DNA of 64,000 nucleotides from Pollenia angustigena (lineage: Eukaryota; Arthropoda; Insecta; Diptera; Polleniidae). Where the stretch lies: assembly GCA_930367215.1 (NCBI GenBank), contig OV884060.1, positions 181,919,253-181,983,252 on the forward strand. The letters are read 5' to 3'. Position 1 is the stretch's first letter. Each line of letters begins with the position of its first letter. Shown here in pieces: positions 1 to 11,943 of this stretch. A program made the position numbers and the translations under genes. Below the pieces are notes generated by a model. The model had not been told where the DNA came from. It worked only from the letters and a program-made list of their open reading frames with translations, and ran no database searches.

Positions 1-540
1 GTTTGTGACCGAATATTATAAACCTTATGTAAAACAGCAATTTTGACAGACATGAACAATTACATGTGACTTGAAAATTTGACATGTCAGATGACAAATA
101 CATGTCGTGTACGGGCGCCTTAAATAATTTTTACATATACATGCATATTTACAATACTTAAAACTTCATTATAAATGAAATTTAAAAAGCGAAAACTGGT
201 AAATATTTTTTTAAAATCGTTTTTAGAACATAAAAATATTTAAAAAAAATTTATTTTTTAAAAACCAAGATTCGAACCAGGGAACTTAAGTTTCTAACTT
301 AACACACCCCCTAGACAACTGAACCATGAAGGAATGTTGTTTAAATATCATTAAATAAATATGGACCGTTTACTGTTTACAACTAAACACAGTTTTTTGT
401 TTGTTTTCTTTTTGTAAAGGCACTGTTGTCATACCGTAGATTTATCTCTTTTGGCGAGTTTTTAAGTAGCAAAACAACACAAAAATTCCTAGCTTCTCTT
501 TGTTAAAATTATTTCGTTAAATATATGAAATAATAAAGAA
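1..540. other. AT-rich non-coding flank
   Basis: I see no open frame with coding character, no RNA gene and no clear inverted repeat in this stretch. If the transporter gene at 6830-7528 has upstream exons outside the window, this stretch and most of the next 6 kb would be its intron. That is inference. Confidence 0.5.
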
Positions 541-1265
541 GGGTGATACCGAAAATGCTAGTATATGTTATCAAATGCGAAGGGGGGCGGGGGGGGGTGG
601 GGCGGATTTGAACTTCGCTTTTCATAAGGACCCAGAAGTTAAAGAAGAAATTTGCCATTTATTTTGGTTATAAAGCTTGGACTCGGGAAGAACTATGGTT
701 CCCGAAAATGGAAAAAAATTAATATTTTGGTCATAACTTTTTCGTATCTGAACCGATTTTCCGAGTTTTATTTTCTATTAAAAATTTCCTATCTTTTGAT
801 ATATAAGGCGTAACCATAGGTCATATTACAGTCAAAAAATTCAGGTTTCTATAAAATTTTTAGTACTTTTTGTATGGGAGGTACCACGCCCACTACTCCA
901 ATCCCGCCCACATTTTGTGGGATGGTGTGTATTTATAACCTAAATGTTTGTACCCAATTTGAAAATTTTGGCTCTTGCCGTTCTCCAGATATACAGAAAA
1001 AGGTAATAAAAATACAACAACCGCAAGGGATTTTTGGAAAAATTAGAGGCAGTCGTGGTTTTTTGGTCATATCTCAGCCATTATAGCAAGAAATGGTGGA
1101 CTATATGTGACATAAATGTAAAACAACCTAGCCGCTATCATGTCTGGAGTCTCCGGAAAACACATATCAAACGTAAGACGGACAGACGGCCAGACGGACG
1201 GATATCGTTAAATCAACTTCTCTCCTCATAAGGACCCAGAATATATATACTTTATAGGGTCTAAG
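541..1265. repeat. Dispersed repeat remnant with GACGGACAGACGG motif
   Basis: The block begins with a G-rich run near 580 and ends with a GACGGACAGACGG-type string (about 1175) followed by ATATATATACTTTATAGGGTC-like sequence (about 1240). The latter resembles a motif I recall from ends of dispersed repeats in Diptera. Short open frames inside it (874-1231) have no recognisable protein character. Superfamily not assigned. Confidence 0.4.
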
Positions 1266-1319
1266 ATCAATATTGTAGAAATTACAAGCGGAATGACAAA
1301 CTTATATATCGTCACCTAA

Positions 1320-1866
1320 AAGACGAAATAACCTATCTGCAGTTTTCAAAATTTTACTGGAGAGGGAAAAAACGTTATAAAATTGGAACTATTAACGATA
1401 TTGTAGCGAAAATTACACATTTTGATTAAAATTAAACCAGTAATATATATCGGTTGAGAAAATTTTGTTTTTCTAATCACAGCTTATGTTATGACACTTA
1501 GGTTTTTTGGAATTGTAAAAATCTGAAACCAAATAACCTATCTGCAGTACTAATAAATAAAAAGTTCTTTATACACATGAATATTATATGCATTAAATAA
1601 TTACAGTAGTAGTTTCTTTTACTGGTTTAAGCAAAAACAAGTACTTTATGTTTGGCTAAATTACACTATGAAACAAAATTAAACTTTATCGTGATTTTTG
1701 ATGATTTATTTATCTCTTTTTTTGTGCGTAACGGTCCTCTAGGTACAAAAACTGTGTCATTTGTAATATTTCATGTTCAAAATTTTGCACACATATGCGT
1801 TATGATATAGGGAATAAAAATCCATAAAAAACTCAATTTTGAAATTTTTGCAGATAGGTTATTAGG
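1320..1866. repeat. Possible foldback element with AATAACCTATCTGCAG motif
   Basis: The 16-mer AATAACCTATCTGCAG occurs near 1331 and near 1534, and in inverted form (CTGCAGATAGGTTATT, partly) near 1850-1861. That gives a loose inverted pair about 540 bp apart. No clear target duplication seen. Confidence 0.3.
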
Positions 1867-2110
1867 TCTTTAAGATTACGATATACCCTTTTCCGACTGT
1901 GGTGAAGGTTATAAAAATTCCACCAAAAGTTAAATTTTTTTCAAACTATAACCAAGTCAGGATATAAGGATGTAATTTTCAAACAAAATGATGTCGCTAT
2001 TCATAAAAAATTGTTAATTTTTAATACAAAGTACGAAAAATTACATCTCTTTTTATAAACTATTCAATTGTACAACCCTGATTTTAAAAATTATTTTTTA
2101 TAGTTACAAC

Positions 2111-2335
2111 CAAGGCGAATTCATCCCAGGTAATCTCGGTACTACAACAAGTACAACTCGTACAAAAACCACAAGCAATTTGTTTTTGTAAAATCATTGT
2201 ACAATGTCAAAAACAGAAATAAAACAAAACAGAAACAAAGATAATAAAAGAGAATAAACAAAATTTTGACATCCAACAGTGATTTTAGCTAATATCAGCA
2301 GGGTTTTTAAGACCACCTGTAATAAATTCGCCTTG
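2111..2335. mobile_element. MITE, CAAGGCGAATTC family, copy 1
   Basis: A 225-bp element bounded by CAAGGCGAATTC on the left and AATTCGCCTTG on the right, flanked by the 8-bp direct repeat GTTACAAC (2103-2110 and 2336-2343). No coding frame. The 8-bp duplication points to a hAT-like mobilising transposase. Three relatives occur at 2658, 13985 and 22072. Confidence 0.8.
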
Positions 2336-2657
2336 GTTACAACATTTCACAGATAACTTCTTTCTCATTTAATCTTTCAAAAAGAAAAATTCATTTTAAG
2401 GATGGTTCATTGAAAAAAGTTATTAAAAAAGAATTAAAAAAAGAAAATGGACAGAAGCTGAAGTCAATAAAATACTCGACTTTTTGGCAGACAATTTCCA
2501 TTTTGAGGTAACTTTTTGTAGTCGAATATTATGATGAAAATAACACCATTCACTTCCTTTTAAATTAAATAATCAATTAATTCACTTTTATTCGGCATCT
2601 TGAACAATATCAATTACTTCCACGAATTATTTGCCAATTTTTTTTGACAGGTTGTAC

Positions 2658-3096
2658 CAAGGCGAATTTATTAAGGTGACCGTTATGCTAATGAGATAGA
2701 GTTATGCTAGCTATCCCTTTTTATTGAAAAATACTATGTATTTTGTTTTTGTAAAAAGTTAGAGTGAATGTCAAAAATATTTGTTGGAAATATAAAAAAG
2801 GAAATTTTTTTGTTAACAAAATATACACAACTGCTTAAGAAAGTCCTCAATTGCAAATTAATTGTGGCACTTCTTCCTTACGCATTTTTAATTTCTTGTG
2901 TTTTTATTTTATATTCACTTTTTTTATTTTATAAAATTAAAATTAGTTTTTTTTCAACTATTAAAATTTTTATTGAATTTTAAATTTGAATTAATTTTTT
3001 CGCAAAATGTAAACAAAGCTTGACATTCAGTATACACACAAAAAAATAAACAATAAACTGATGAGTCGAAAATGGCACCTTTATGAATTCGCCTTG
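2658..3096. mobile_element. MITE, CAAGGCGAATT family, copy 2
   Basis: A 439-bp element with the same ends (CAAGGCGAATTT at left, GAATTCGCCTTG at right) and an 8-bp duplication GGTTGTAC (2650-2657 and 3097-3104). The interior is unlike copy 1, so only the ends define the family. A 71-residue open frame inside (2768-2983) is hydrophobic and low-complexity and is probably chance. Confidence 0.8.
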
Positions 3097-4123
3097 GGTT
3101 GTACTTTTTACAAAAAAAAAAACTCGTTCACGTCAATAAGAGTGTAATTTTTTCTTTTTTCCATTTTTCCAACCAAAAAAAATATGGAATGAATACCCTT
3201 ATAGTAATAAAAAAAAAACAAAACATTAGAAGAAAGTGGAAAAATTACATAAGCAAAATGCATTGTACGCATACATACGCCCGATTTACGTTGCCAATTT
3301 GCGTGGCCTCCGCGAGGGATAGCCATGACAAATTTCCATGCCCTTGTCTTTCTTGAATACATACTAGGGCATTCATTCGGTTAACCGTCGACCGGTTAAC
3401 CGATTAATTACTACCCGATTAACTGATCGGTTAATTTCAAATTGGTTTTTTTCGATTAACGATTAAACCGGTTAATTTCAGTCGATTAACCGATTAACCG
3501 AAGTAACAAAATTTTCAATATTTTGTAGTATTATAACATATTTTTTTTGTGTTTTTATTTATTTGTTTCGTCTCATATACAAAATGTATTTGTTTAGTAA
3601 ATATTTTTTCATACTAACAAAGAAGGTGTTCAGTTATCTTCATTTTAACCTATTTTTCGCCGACCGATGACTAAAATTACAATATTTTTCAATGTTTTTG
3701 TATCTGCATCATCGATCAACATGAATGTGGCGAAAAATGGGTTAAATATTTGACTGGCAACACCTTTTTTTGTTTTACGTACTTTTTATGTGGATGTGTT
3801 TAGTTATTTGTTTCTTCTCATATCAGTCTTTTAACAGAATTAACCGAAACAATTAGAGGTGTTAAAAGTTTAAAACAACTTTAATGGCATAATGGAGTAT
3901 TTTACATGTTAAGAGAAATCCTGGAAAAGGACATTTATCTTCGATAAGTGAAATAATATTTTGCAAGTCAAATTTTGTTGAACTAAAGAAAAGAGTCGCT
4001 TTAATCCTAAACATTTAAAAAAAATAACTTTTCTTAAAGATCATTTTATAAGATCTCCTTTAACGATTGAAATAACTACTAAAATTATCTCAGTTTATTT
4101 TTGTATAAATATGTAAATATTAA

Positions 4124-4600
4124 GGGGATTCACAAGGTAGTCATAAAGTCTTATGTCTTAAAATAATTACAGGAAATATATATCGTCGGTTTACTATGCC
4201 AACCGGCTAAATCCACTTTTTATGTAAATTGAGATTTTGATGCCGTGTGGTAGAGAAAGATACGCCTCGTCTATTCTTCTATTTAAGTCTTGAAGTGTGT
4301 AAAACTGACTGTAATTTTTATTTTCTATCAAGCTTCAAATAGGAAAAATAAAAAGTTTATTTTCTTTCCTGTAAAATGTGCTGAAAGTGAGTTAGCAGGT
4401 TTGCATATTAAGCCAACGATATGACTGTTGTAAGCTACAGCTTATAATTTCCATTTCTACTATACAGTCATGACGAATCAATGAACACAGCATTACAATT
4501 TTGATTTTTTTGAAACACAACAATATTTACTTTAAACAATTTTAAATTTTATTTAGGATATTATGACGATATGACTTGATACAACACCTTGTGCATTAAT
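4124..4600. repeat. MITE-like element, GGGGATTCACAA family, copy 1
   Basis: Left end GGGGATTCACAAGGTAGTC; the right end near 4560-4595 reads as a degraded inverse of it. The element shares long stretches (for example ACAGTCATGACGAATCAATG at about 4466) with 9708-9935, so the two are copies of one family. No coding content. Confidence 0.55.
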
Positions 4601-4630
4601 TGGAAAATGCATATTACATATTTATGAATT

Positions 4631-4878
4631 TCAATAAGTAAACTAATAATCAAGCTCAAGGCCTTAGTTTTTTAATAAATTTTATTTATTTATTTTAATA
4701 CTCAATATTTCGTTACCCTACGGGAAACATCTTCAGGATAAAAATATAGAATTTTTTTTTTTTTTTATTAAAAAGAGTAACTATAGATGTTCATTAAACG
4801 ACTGCCCGCTAATCCGTACAATAAAGATCGGATTAGCGGGCAGTCGTTTAATGAACATCTATTGTTACTCTTTTTAAT

Positions 4879-4911
<33 letters not shown>

Positions 4912-5865
4912 ATATTTTTATCCTGAAGATGTTTCCCGTAAAGTAACGAAATATTGAGTATTAAAATAAATTAATTTCAAAAGATTTTGTTATTCGTGCT
5001 TAATTCCCAGTTTTTATTATTGATAAAAACACTTGAAATTTATTGTTGATGGGATAAGCTATTCCTATGCATTTCACTGGTTGCTTAGGCCAGATCATCA
5101 GGAAACTTCATCCATAAAGGTTTTAGACAAACTAAAGATATTAAACCAAATAAAACTGTTAAACGTATAAGAATTATAGCAACAGTTCTACTTGTAACAA
5201 TATCAAAGTTTAAACAAAACACATCAAAAATAAACAACAGTGGGTTCATCTCATCTTACATTTCCCCACTACAATTAGTTGAAATTCTCTCAACATTAAT
5301 TGTAGTTGTAAGTAGGTTAAGAAAAACAAAATGAAAAAAACAACAACTTACAAAAGATGTTGTCAATTAAGTGTTTTTTAGGCCGTGCACCGCCTGTTTA
5401 TTATCAAAAAGTAATTTCAATTTTTGGGAATACAAAATTTTAATTTCAAAAGATTTTGTTATTCGTGCTTAATTCCCAGTTTTTATTATTGATAAAAACA
5501 CTTGAAATTTATTGTTGATGGGATAAGCTATTCCTATGCATTTCACTGGTTGCTTAGGCCAGATCATCAGGAAACTTCATCCATAAAGGTTTTAGACAAA
5601 CTAAAGATATTAAACCAAATAAAACTGTTAAACGTATAAGAATTATAGCAACAGTTCTACTTGTAACAATATCAAAGTTTAAACAAAACACATCAACAAT
5701 AAACAACAGTGGGTTCATCTCATCTTACATTTCCCCACTACAATTAGTTGAAATTCTCTCAACATTAATTGTAGTTGTAAGTAAGTACTTTTTGATATTA
5801 AAATAAATATATAAAATTTATTAAAAAACTAAGGCCTTGAGCTTGATTATTCGTTTACTTATTGA
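4631..5865. repeat. Foldback with an internal near-perfect hairpin and a 344-bp duplication
   Basis: Outer arms (4631-4700 and about 5795-5865) are inverted copies containing CTCAAGGCCTTAG / CTAAGGCCTTGAG. Within the left half, 4697-4962 is itself a long hairpin centred near 4829, with arms matching through GTTCATTAAACGACTGCCCG and poly-A/T tracts. Within the right half, a 344-bp unit is repeated in direct orientation at 4971-5314 and 5440-5783 with only a few differences. A diverged relative of that unit lies at 10776-11233. Confidence 0.65.
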
Positions 5866-6829
5866 AGTTAAAATAAAAAGGTCTAAAAAACATACATAAT
5901 AATTATTTATGAATTGTTTTTTTTTTTTTGCTTGCTCGTTTTAGTTCAAGAATTGTTATGTTTGGTATGTTATTGTTTTTTTTTTTTTTTTTTGCTTATA
6001 AACTCCAAATAATAAGCAATTAATGCATTTTTATATATTGAAATTACTTAATTTATAAAAAAAACTTTATTAATCGGTGAACCGATCAAAAACTAAATTA
6101 ACCGATTATTAAACGGCTAAACCAAAACCTCGGTTAATTAATCGAGCGATTAACCGATTAAAGCAAAAGGTCGATTAAATGAATACCCTAATACATACAT
6201 ATTGGTATTTCCACAGAAATGTCTACTTTTTGTCACGTAACGTCACCAACCATTTTTAATTGTTTCTCAAAGAATAATGAAAATATTATTTACTTTTTTG
6301 CATTTGGGTGTAGAGCGCAACATTTAGTGAAAGAGAGGAAAAATTTGAACAACGTGGATCTGAAATACAAGAATAATTGCTAGGTGGCGTGACGTGAAAA
6401 AAGAGATCTTTTCTGTGGAAGTGCCCATATGTACATAGTACATTTTTAGTGTCCATAACCTGTCAGTTTATTCGTACTTTCAAAATGTTATTAAAATCTT
6501 AATCACTTCATTTATAACTTGCGAAAATCCTAATTAAAATTGTTGTTAAGATGAAATTTGACGAAAAAGGTTTCCTGATGGTAAATCTACCCCCCCCTCA
6601 CGAAAATCATTTGAAACGAAAATAGATTGTGGTGGTTTCGGCACATACATATGTATACCTCTGAATCAAAAACCCATAACAAAAATTTGTGCTGGAACGT
6701 CCCGAATCCGTTCATACTCGCCATTCGTGTAGGCTATAATCAACTCGGTTAAGCTCATTTACATAGATGTTACTTTTTTATTTTTATTATTATTTTATAA
6801 ATAAATTAAATATCGATCTTTCATTACAG

Positions 6830-7528
6830 GTTCATCATCCCCTACCTGTATTTACCTGAATATCTGAAAATACATGAATATGATACAGCGGCTAGTGCTC
6901 AATTGATTTCGGCAATTGGTATTGCCCAAACAATTGGCATGATTGGTTTAGGTTATGTGGGCGATAGATCATGGATGAATGTAAATGTTTGCTATTCAGG
7001 ATGTATGATACGTGAGTATTTTTGTTATTTCAACATCAGTTAAAAAAAATATATATAAAATAATAATTTTTCTGTTTTCTTTTCATATAGTTTGTGGCCT
7101 TTCTGTAGTGTTAATGCCATTGCTGGTATCCAGCTATAATGGTCTTTTAGCTTTGTGTATATTATTTGGTTTCACCTTTGCCAGTTCATTCTCTTTTACA
7201 CCAAGTATTTTGGTTAGTATAGTCGATTTGGATGATTTCACTTGTGCCTATGGTCTGGTACTATTGGTACAAGGTATCGGTATGATAGCCGGTCCACCCA
7301 TAGCTGGTGCTATATATGAAGCGACTTTAAGGTAAGTTTACTCTATTTTCTTTTTCTAACTTTTATGAAAATTTATTTTAACTGTATTCTTTCTTTTATA
7401 GTTGGGATAATGCTTTTTATTTTGCTGGAGTGTTTATAGCTTTATCAGGTATCGCCTCTTATCTGATAGAATTCTGTGAGAAAAAACCTAAAGAAAGTGA
7501 TAGTGATGTTTCCGTTATTAAAAAATAA
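6830..7528 (+). CDS. Monocarboxylate-transporter-like MFS protein, 3' exons
   Basis: Three exons are readable: 6830-7011, 7091-7331 and 7402-7528 (stop TAA). The introns are bounded by GTGAGT...ATAG and GTAAGT...ATAG, and the first exon is preceded by a TTCATTACAG acceptor. The joined frame stays open and in phase. It encodes the last membrane helices of a major-facilitator protein; the LVQGIGMIAGPPIAGAIYE-type helix motif (about 7264-7320) is characteristic of SLC16 monocarboxylate transporters, and the protein ends in a short charged cytoplasmic tail. Earlier exons are not visible and probably lie upstream of the window behind a large intron filled with transposons. Family assignment is by motif recognition; the substrate is unknown. 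Confidence 0.85.
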
Positions 7529-7935
7529 TTAACTTCATAACATTAAGATTCTAAAGCTAGAAAAAAGAACAACAAAGATACACACAATTATCTAAATATT
7601 TAATGAAAAAAAAAATCCTTTTAGTTTGTAGTTAAACTAATAATAATATGTATAAGTTAAAAACAAGTACATAAACAAAAAAAAAAAAAAAAGCCAATGT
7701 CGATTATATAAATCACCCATTAGTTATAGACAATTCTTTATTAATATATCTAAAACTTATGTATATAAAAAAACACATAGAAAAAAACAAAAAAAAAGTT
7801 GAATAGTTCTTAGTTTGTTAATTATATTTAAACTAAATCTTAAAAAAAAAACACCCCCTTTCGAAAGCATTTTAGCTTGGCCGGTTTTAAAAGGAAATTA
7901 TTTTCAAATCATTTTCCTTTGGAATTGAAATAAAC

Positions 7936-8105
7936 AATTGGGTTGTTTACGAAAGGCGGATTATCAGGTTATATGGTTGTGTAGTTATATTAAAAGCAAT
8001 AAAGTCTATTTTTAAAAATGTTAATAAATGTATTTTGTTGTTGTGAATACATATAACTAAATAACCATATAACCTGCTTACCAGCCTTCCGTAAACAACC
8101 CAATT
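7936..8105. repeat. Small foldback (AATTGGGTTGTTTACG ends)
   Basis: AATTGGGTTGTTTACG at the left is mirrored by CGTAAACAACCCAATT at the right, with further pairing of AGGTTATATGGTT and AACCATATAACCT inside. It lies in the 3' flank of the transporter gene and includes an AATAAA near 7998 that could serve as a poly-A signal. Confidence 0.65.
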
Positions 8106-8208
8106 AATTACCCCCCCATTGTTTTCTATTTAAAAGAAGAAGAAGTTTATTTGGAAAGTTTGGATGAACATAATTTTTTTCCGTATGCAAAATGTTTACT
8201 CAATACTA

Positions 8209-9240
8209 AGGGAAATTACGATGGGTTGTGCAAAGTGTGCAAACGATGCAAATGCCTACAAAAATACACACATTTGCACAACACAACAACAAAATGTACG
8301 TATTTGCAATTTGCTCTTTTTTACTTTGTTTGCACTAATTAGAAGTGCATATTTGCTCAGTTGCAAACAATAGCATTTGACATATTAAGCGCCAAATTTG
8401 TTTTAAGAAAACTTATAAATTAAACATTTTCGTGGATTTTAATATAAAATAGATAATTTAATTTAAATAACTTAAAAAGAAAAAATTTATTTTAATATGC
8501 TTGCGTATAATTGAAAACAAACAAACACAGATTTTTTACAGTGCTGCCAGAAGTTGTTTGTGTTGCCAGAATAATAAAAAGCTGTAGGTTTATACCACAC
8601 TTTTCGCCTCCACGCAGCGCATGCTTTTTTCACCTTAGTGCTGGTTCACACAGGTTTACTTGAACAGTTTTATTTAAATTTTCTTTTGAACTTGCGTTCA
8701 CGTTCATGCACAAAATTAATTTTTGTTTTCTTTTCCTTCAACTTTGTAGCTTTTTATTATATTACGGATGAAAAAAGAAAAGAAAAATAAAAACTGACTG
8801 GTACGCTCAAGTATGTACCCCTTTCCATTCTCTTTACCCCTCTCTCCTAAAAGCTCAAGACTTGAAGAGTCAAACTTGACCTGTGTGAACCAGCACTTAC
8901 TTGCGATCTTCGTTTCAAGTTACATGCAACGCTTTTTATGCAGCAGCAGCACAAGTAAAAATAAAATTTAATTTGTCAAAATCAGCTGATTTGTTCGAAC
9001 GCTGCTTGTGACGCTGACAAAAATAGAAAGTAAACCTACTTTTCGCCTCAAGGCATCTACGCTTTTGTGCATGTAACTTACTACGTATAACTACACAGAT
9101 TCTACTTTTTTGACAGCTGCGTATGCTGCGAAAAAGCGAGTAAGGCGTGGTGTGGACCTCCAGCTTAATACTCACGAATCATAATTTGTCCTGCAAATTT
9201 AGAAATTGCAAAATTGCACAATGACCTTCGTGATTACCCT
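8209..9240. mobile_element. AGGG(A/T)AATYACGA-ended element, copy 1
   Basis: Left end AGGGAAATTACGATGGG; right end is the inverse of AGGGTAATCACGAAGG. A possible 5-bp duplication TACTA flanks it (8204-8208 and 9241-9245). Copy 2 is at 11944-13281 and shares the ends and GTGCAAA-rich subterminal sequence. No transposase seen; superfamily not assigned. Confidence 0.6.
8638..8896. mobile_element. 259-bp MITE with GTGCTGGTTCACACAGG ends
   Basis: GTGCTGGTTCACACAGG on the left and its inverse CCTGTGTGAACCAGCAC on the right, flanked by TTA on both sides (8635-8637 and 8897-8899). A TTA duplication fits PIF/Harbinger-type mobilisation. It sits inside the element at 8209-9240. Confidence 0.7.
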
Positions 9241-9290
9241 TACTATTTTCGACCTATCTTTAAAAAAGTGAATCTTTTTTATTATATTTA

Positions 9291-9324
<34 letters not shown>

Positions 9325-9405
9325 GTAAAAATAAACTCTTAATTAAAACTATATTTTATAACATTTTTTTTTATATTCTTAAATAGTTACATATTTCTTT
9401 AAAAT

Positions 9406-9658
9406 ATATCGCACTTGTTCAACAATACTGTATTAACTCAAAATTTTAAAATTTTCAGTAGAAGCAAAACAATTTTTAATTTAATATGAAAGGCATATGA
9501 AAAAATATTTTTAAACCAACCATTTCTTTACAAAAAGGTGGAAAAATAGGTAGATATTTTTACAGTGGGTAGATATGAATAATAGCTGTCGACTATTTCC
9601 AAAAAGTGAAAAACTAAAAATTTTGAGTTAATACAGTATTGTTGAACAGGTGCGATAT
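9406..9658. repeat. Foldback MITE, about 40-bp arms
   Basis: ATATCGCACTTGTTCAACAA at the left is mirrored at the right; the arms continue through ACTGTATTAACTCAAAATTTT and its inverse for about 40 bp. No coding content. Confidence 0.7.
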
Positions 9659-9707
9659 GTATGTTGAACTGATTTTACGCCGTTTTATTAAACATTTGGG
9701 GCATTCA

Positions 9708-9935
9708 CAATATAGTCGTAAAGTTGTAAAGTCAATTGCAAGAAATATATGTTTATGACTACTATGGGCAATCGCTAATAATTTAGATTTTTACTGTACA
9801 GTTATGACGAATCAATGAACACAGTATTAAACTTTTTATTTTGTTTGAAACACAACACTATTTTTTTAAACAATTGTAAAATATTTTTTAGGACATTACG
9901 ACGATATGACTTAATAGCACGCCTTGTGAATCCCC
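9708..9935. repeat. MITE-like element, GGGG(C/A)TTCACAA family, copy 2
   Basis: Ends GGGGCATTCACAA and TTGTGAATCCCC are inverted. The interior matches 4124-4600 over long stretches (for example TATGACGAATCAATGAACAC). Confidence 0.65.
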
Positions 9936-10058
9936 CAATTATCTTTACAAAAAAAAAAAATTTAAAACAAAGAAAACAAATATGTAAAGTTATTTGATTT
10001 CGAACCAAGTTACATTTTACACGTTCGCTTAGAAAATGTATATGAAAAACACTAACTA

Positions 10059-10365
10059 GGGGGTTATCGCGTATTTCGATTCTAAAGAAATCATTCACGG
10101 ATTCGAACAATTTGTACTGTGTATTACTTCGTAACATTTGTTTCGAATAAACAGACGTTTTTTATACTTTATTCAAAACAAAAAATCCCTTCTTTATTAA
10201 CAGCCACTATCTATTACGAACAAAAAGTTTTTATCAAATTTCGCATTTTTTAAAAAATACAACCTCTGTCATCGTTTCGAACGATTGCGAAAGTCGTAAT
10301 ACACAGTACAAATTGTTCGAATTCTTAAATTATTTCTTTCGAATCGAAATACGCAGTAACCCCCC
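10059..10365. repeat. Foldback element with GCGTATTTCGATTC arms, copy 1
   Basis: The left arm contains GCGTATTTCGATTC and GAACAATTTGTACTGTG; the right arm contains the inverse of both. The ends are runs of G and C. A longer relative lies at 15866-16603. Confidence 0.65.
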
Positions 10366-10775
10366 TCCTTCTTCATCTATTTCCTAACGAAGACTTCGTT
10401 CGCTCAACTAACATTAAAAACTTAAACAAATATCTGTGGCATTTTGACAAAACATCTTAAGACAAATTTTAAAAGTTGAAAAGAAAATGTTGTTAATCAT
10501 ACGAATTTTCATTCAAAAACATTTTGGTTTACGTTTTTAGAATTTTGTCTTATAAACGAAACTTTTCTTTAATTTTGGTTTATTTTATATTTAATAAAAA
10601 TGATTCCTTTACCGAATTTTTTTTTTCAAAAACTTTTTTGCTATCTTATCTCGACTTAAGATGTTTTGTCAAAATGCCACAGGTATGTAAATGAATATTG
10701 TTTTTTATCAAAGTTATTTTTGGACATATAAAATTTATCATTAATAAAATTTATGTATGACGTAGGAAAATGTAT

Positions 10776-11233
10776 GACGTGCTAAATTCCCAATAATTTT
10801 TTTTATTTTTTAAAAATACACTGAAATTTATTGTTTAGGGAAGCCAGCTTCTATGCACATTTCACTGGTTGCTTTGGCCAGATCGTCAGGAAACCTTTTT
10901 CAAAGATTTTAGAAAACCTAAAAGTATTATACAAATAAAACCTTAAAACGAATAAGAATAACAAACCCTCAAAATCTTACTTATAACAATATCAAAGCTT
11001 AAATAAGACACCAACAATAAACAGTGAGTTTATCTTTTCTTACATTCCCATACAATTCGTTCGGTTTTTACCGCCTCGAATTGTAGTTGTAAGTGTTTAA
11101 AAAGAAAAAACAAAATTAAAAAACAAATTTGCCAGTTTAGTTTTTTGCACGGGCACATAGAAGCAAGCTTTCCCTCAACAATAAATTTCAGTGTATTTAT
11201 CAAAAATAAAAAAAATTGGGAATTTAGCACGTC
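10776..11233. mobile_element. MITE with GACGTGCTAAATTCCCA ends
   Basis: GACGTGCTAAATTCCCA at the left and TGGGAATTTAGCACGTC at the right, with inner arms AAATTTATTGTT / AACAATAAATTT. The core (GCTTTGGCCAGATCGTCAGG and neighbours) is a diverged copy of the 344-bp unit at 4971-5314. Confidence 0.6.
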
Positions 11234-11943
11234 AAATATGAATATTGTTTTTGTTGTACATGTAATTTTAGCAAACAAAGCCTTCGTTCGAAATCGATGA
11301 ACAGGCCATTACTGCCTATTTCCCGCTGTCGAAAGAATTATTTCTTTCGCACAACTTCATTTAAAACAAAACAAAAAATATAAAACATTCAGGGGTGTGC
11401 TGGAAATCGAAAACGTAAAACGCAAGAATTTGGAAGTTGTTTTTAATACACTTTTAATCTAATTTTTATTATTTTAGTTATTAAATTCTATTTAATAGAC
11501 AAATATTTGCCATACACTTTTTTTATTACAGAAATCTTGTTAAAAAACGACTTGTAAAATTATTGCGTTTTTGATTTCCAGCATACCCCTAATTGTTTCT
11601 GTTTTAAATATAGTTGCATGAAAGAAAGAATTTTTTCGATTGTGTGAAATAGGCAGTTAGTATTTTAACGATGTTTTTTCCATGTCAAATTACTTTATAA
11701 GCGACCATTAACGTTCGAATTTGTTGAAAAAGCTTTAAATGGAAATTAATATGGAAAAGCGAAGTTTTACACTGTTTTTTAATTTCTGAAAATTCCTTAA
11801 GAGATAAAAAAGAATAAAAAATAATGAAAAATTTATAAAATGTTTTTAAAGAATCCTTTGCAATAATTTCCAGTAATATAAATAGAAAGTTCTGAAATAT
11901 TTTAATTTATTTTTAGAAATATGAGAATTGTAATTTAAAAATA
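11234..11943. other. Non-coding stretch
   Basis: AT-rich; several TTTCG-rich patches resemble the GCGTATTTCGATTC foldback family in composition. I see no gene. Confidence 0.4.

Larger units (their letters stand above)
3365..6190. mobile_element. Non-autonomous hAT element rich in GGTTAACCGATTAA
   Basis: Ends are TAGGGCATTCATTCGG on the left and the inverse of TAGGGTATTCATTTAATCG on the right, flanked by the 8-bp duplication ATACATAC (3357-3364 and 6191-6198). YAGGG ends plus an 8-bp duplication are typical of hAT. Both subterminal regions are packed with short GGTTAACCG / CGATTAA repeats, as expected for transposase-binding subterminal repeats. No transposase is present. The middle is occupied by other repeats (4124-4600 and 4631-5865). 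Confidence 0.8.

Noticed and set aside
7012..7335. Continuous 107-residue frame starting at GTG 7012
   Set aside because: It reads through a clear intron (GTGAGT...ATAG) into exon 2 of the transporter; the spliced model explains the conservation better.
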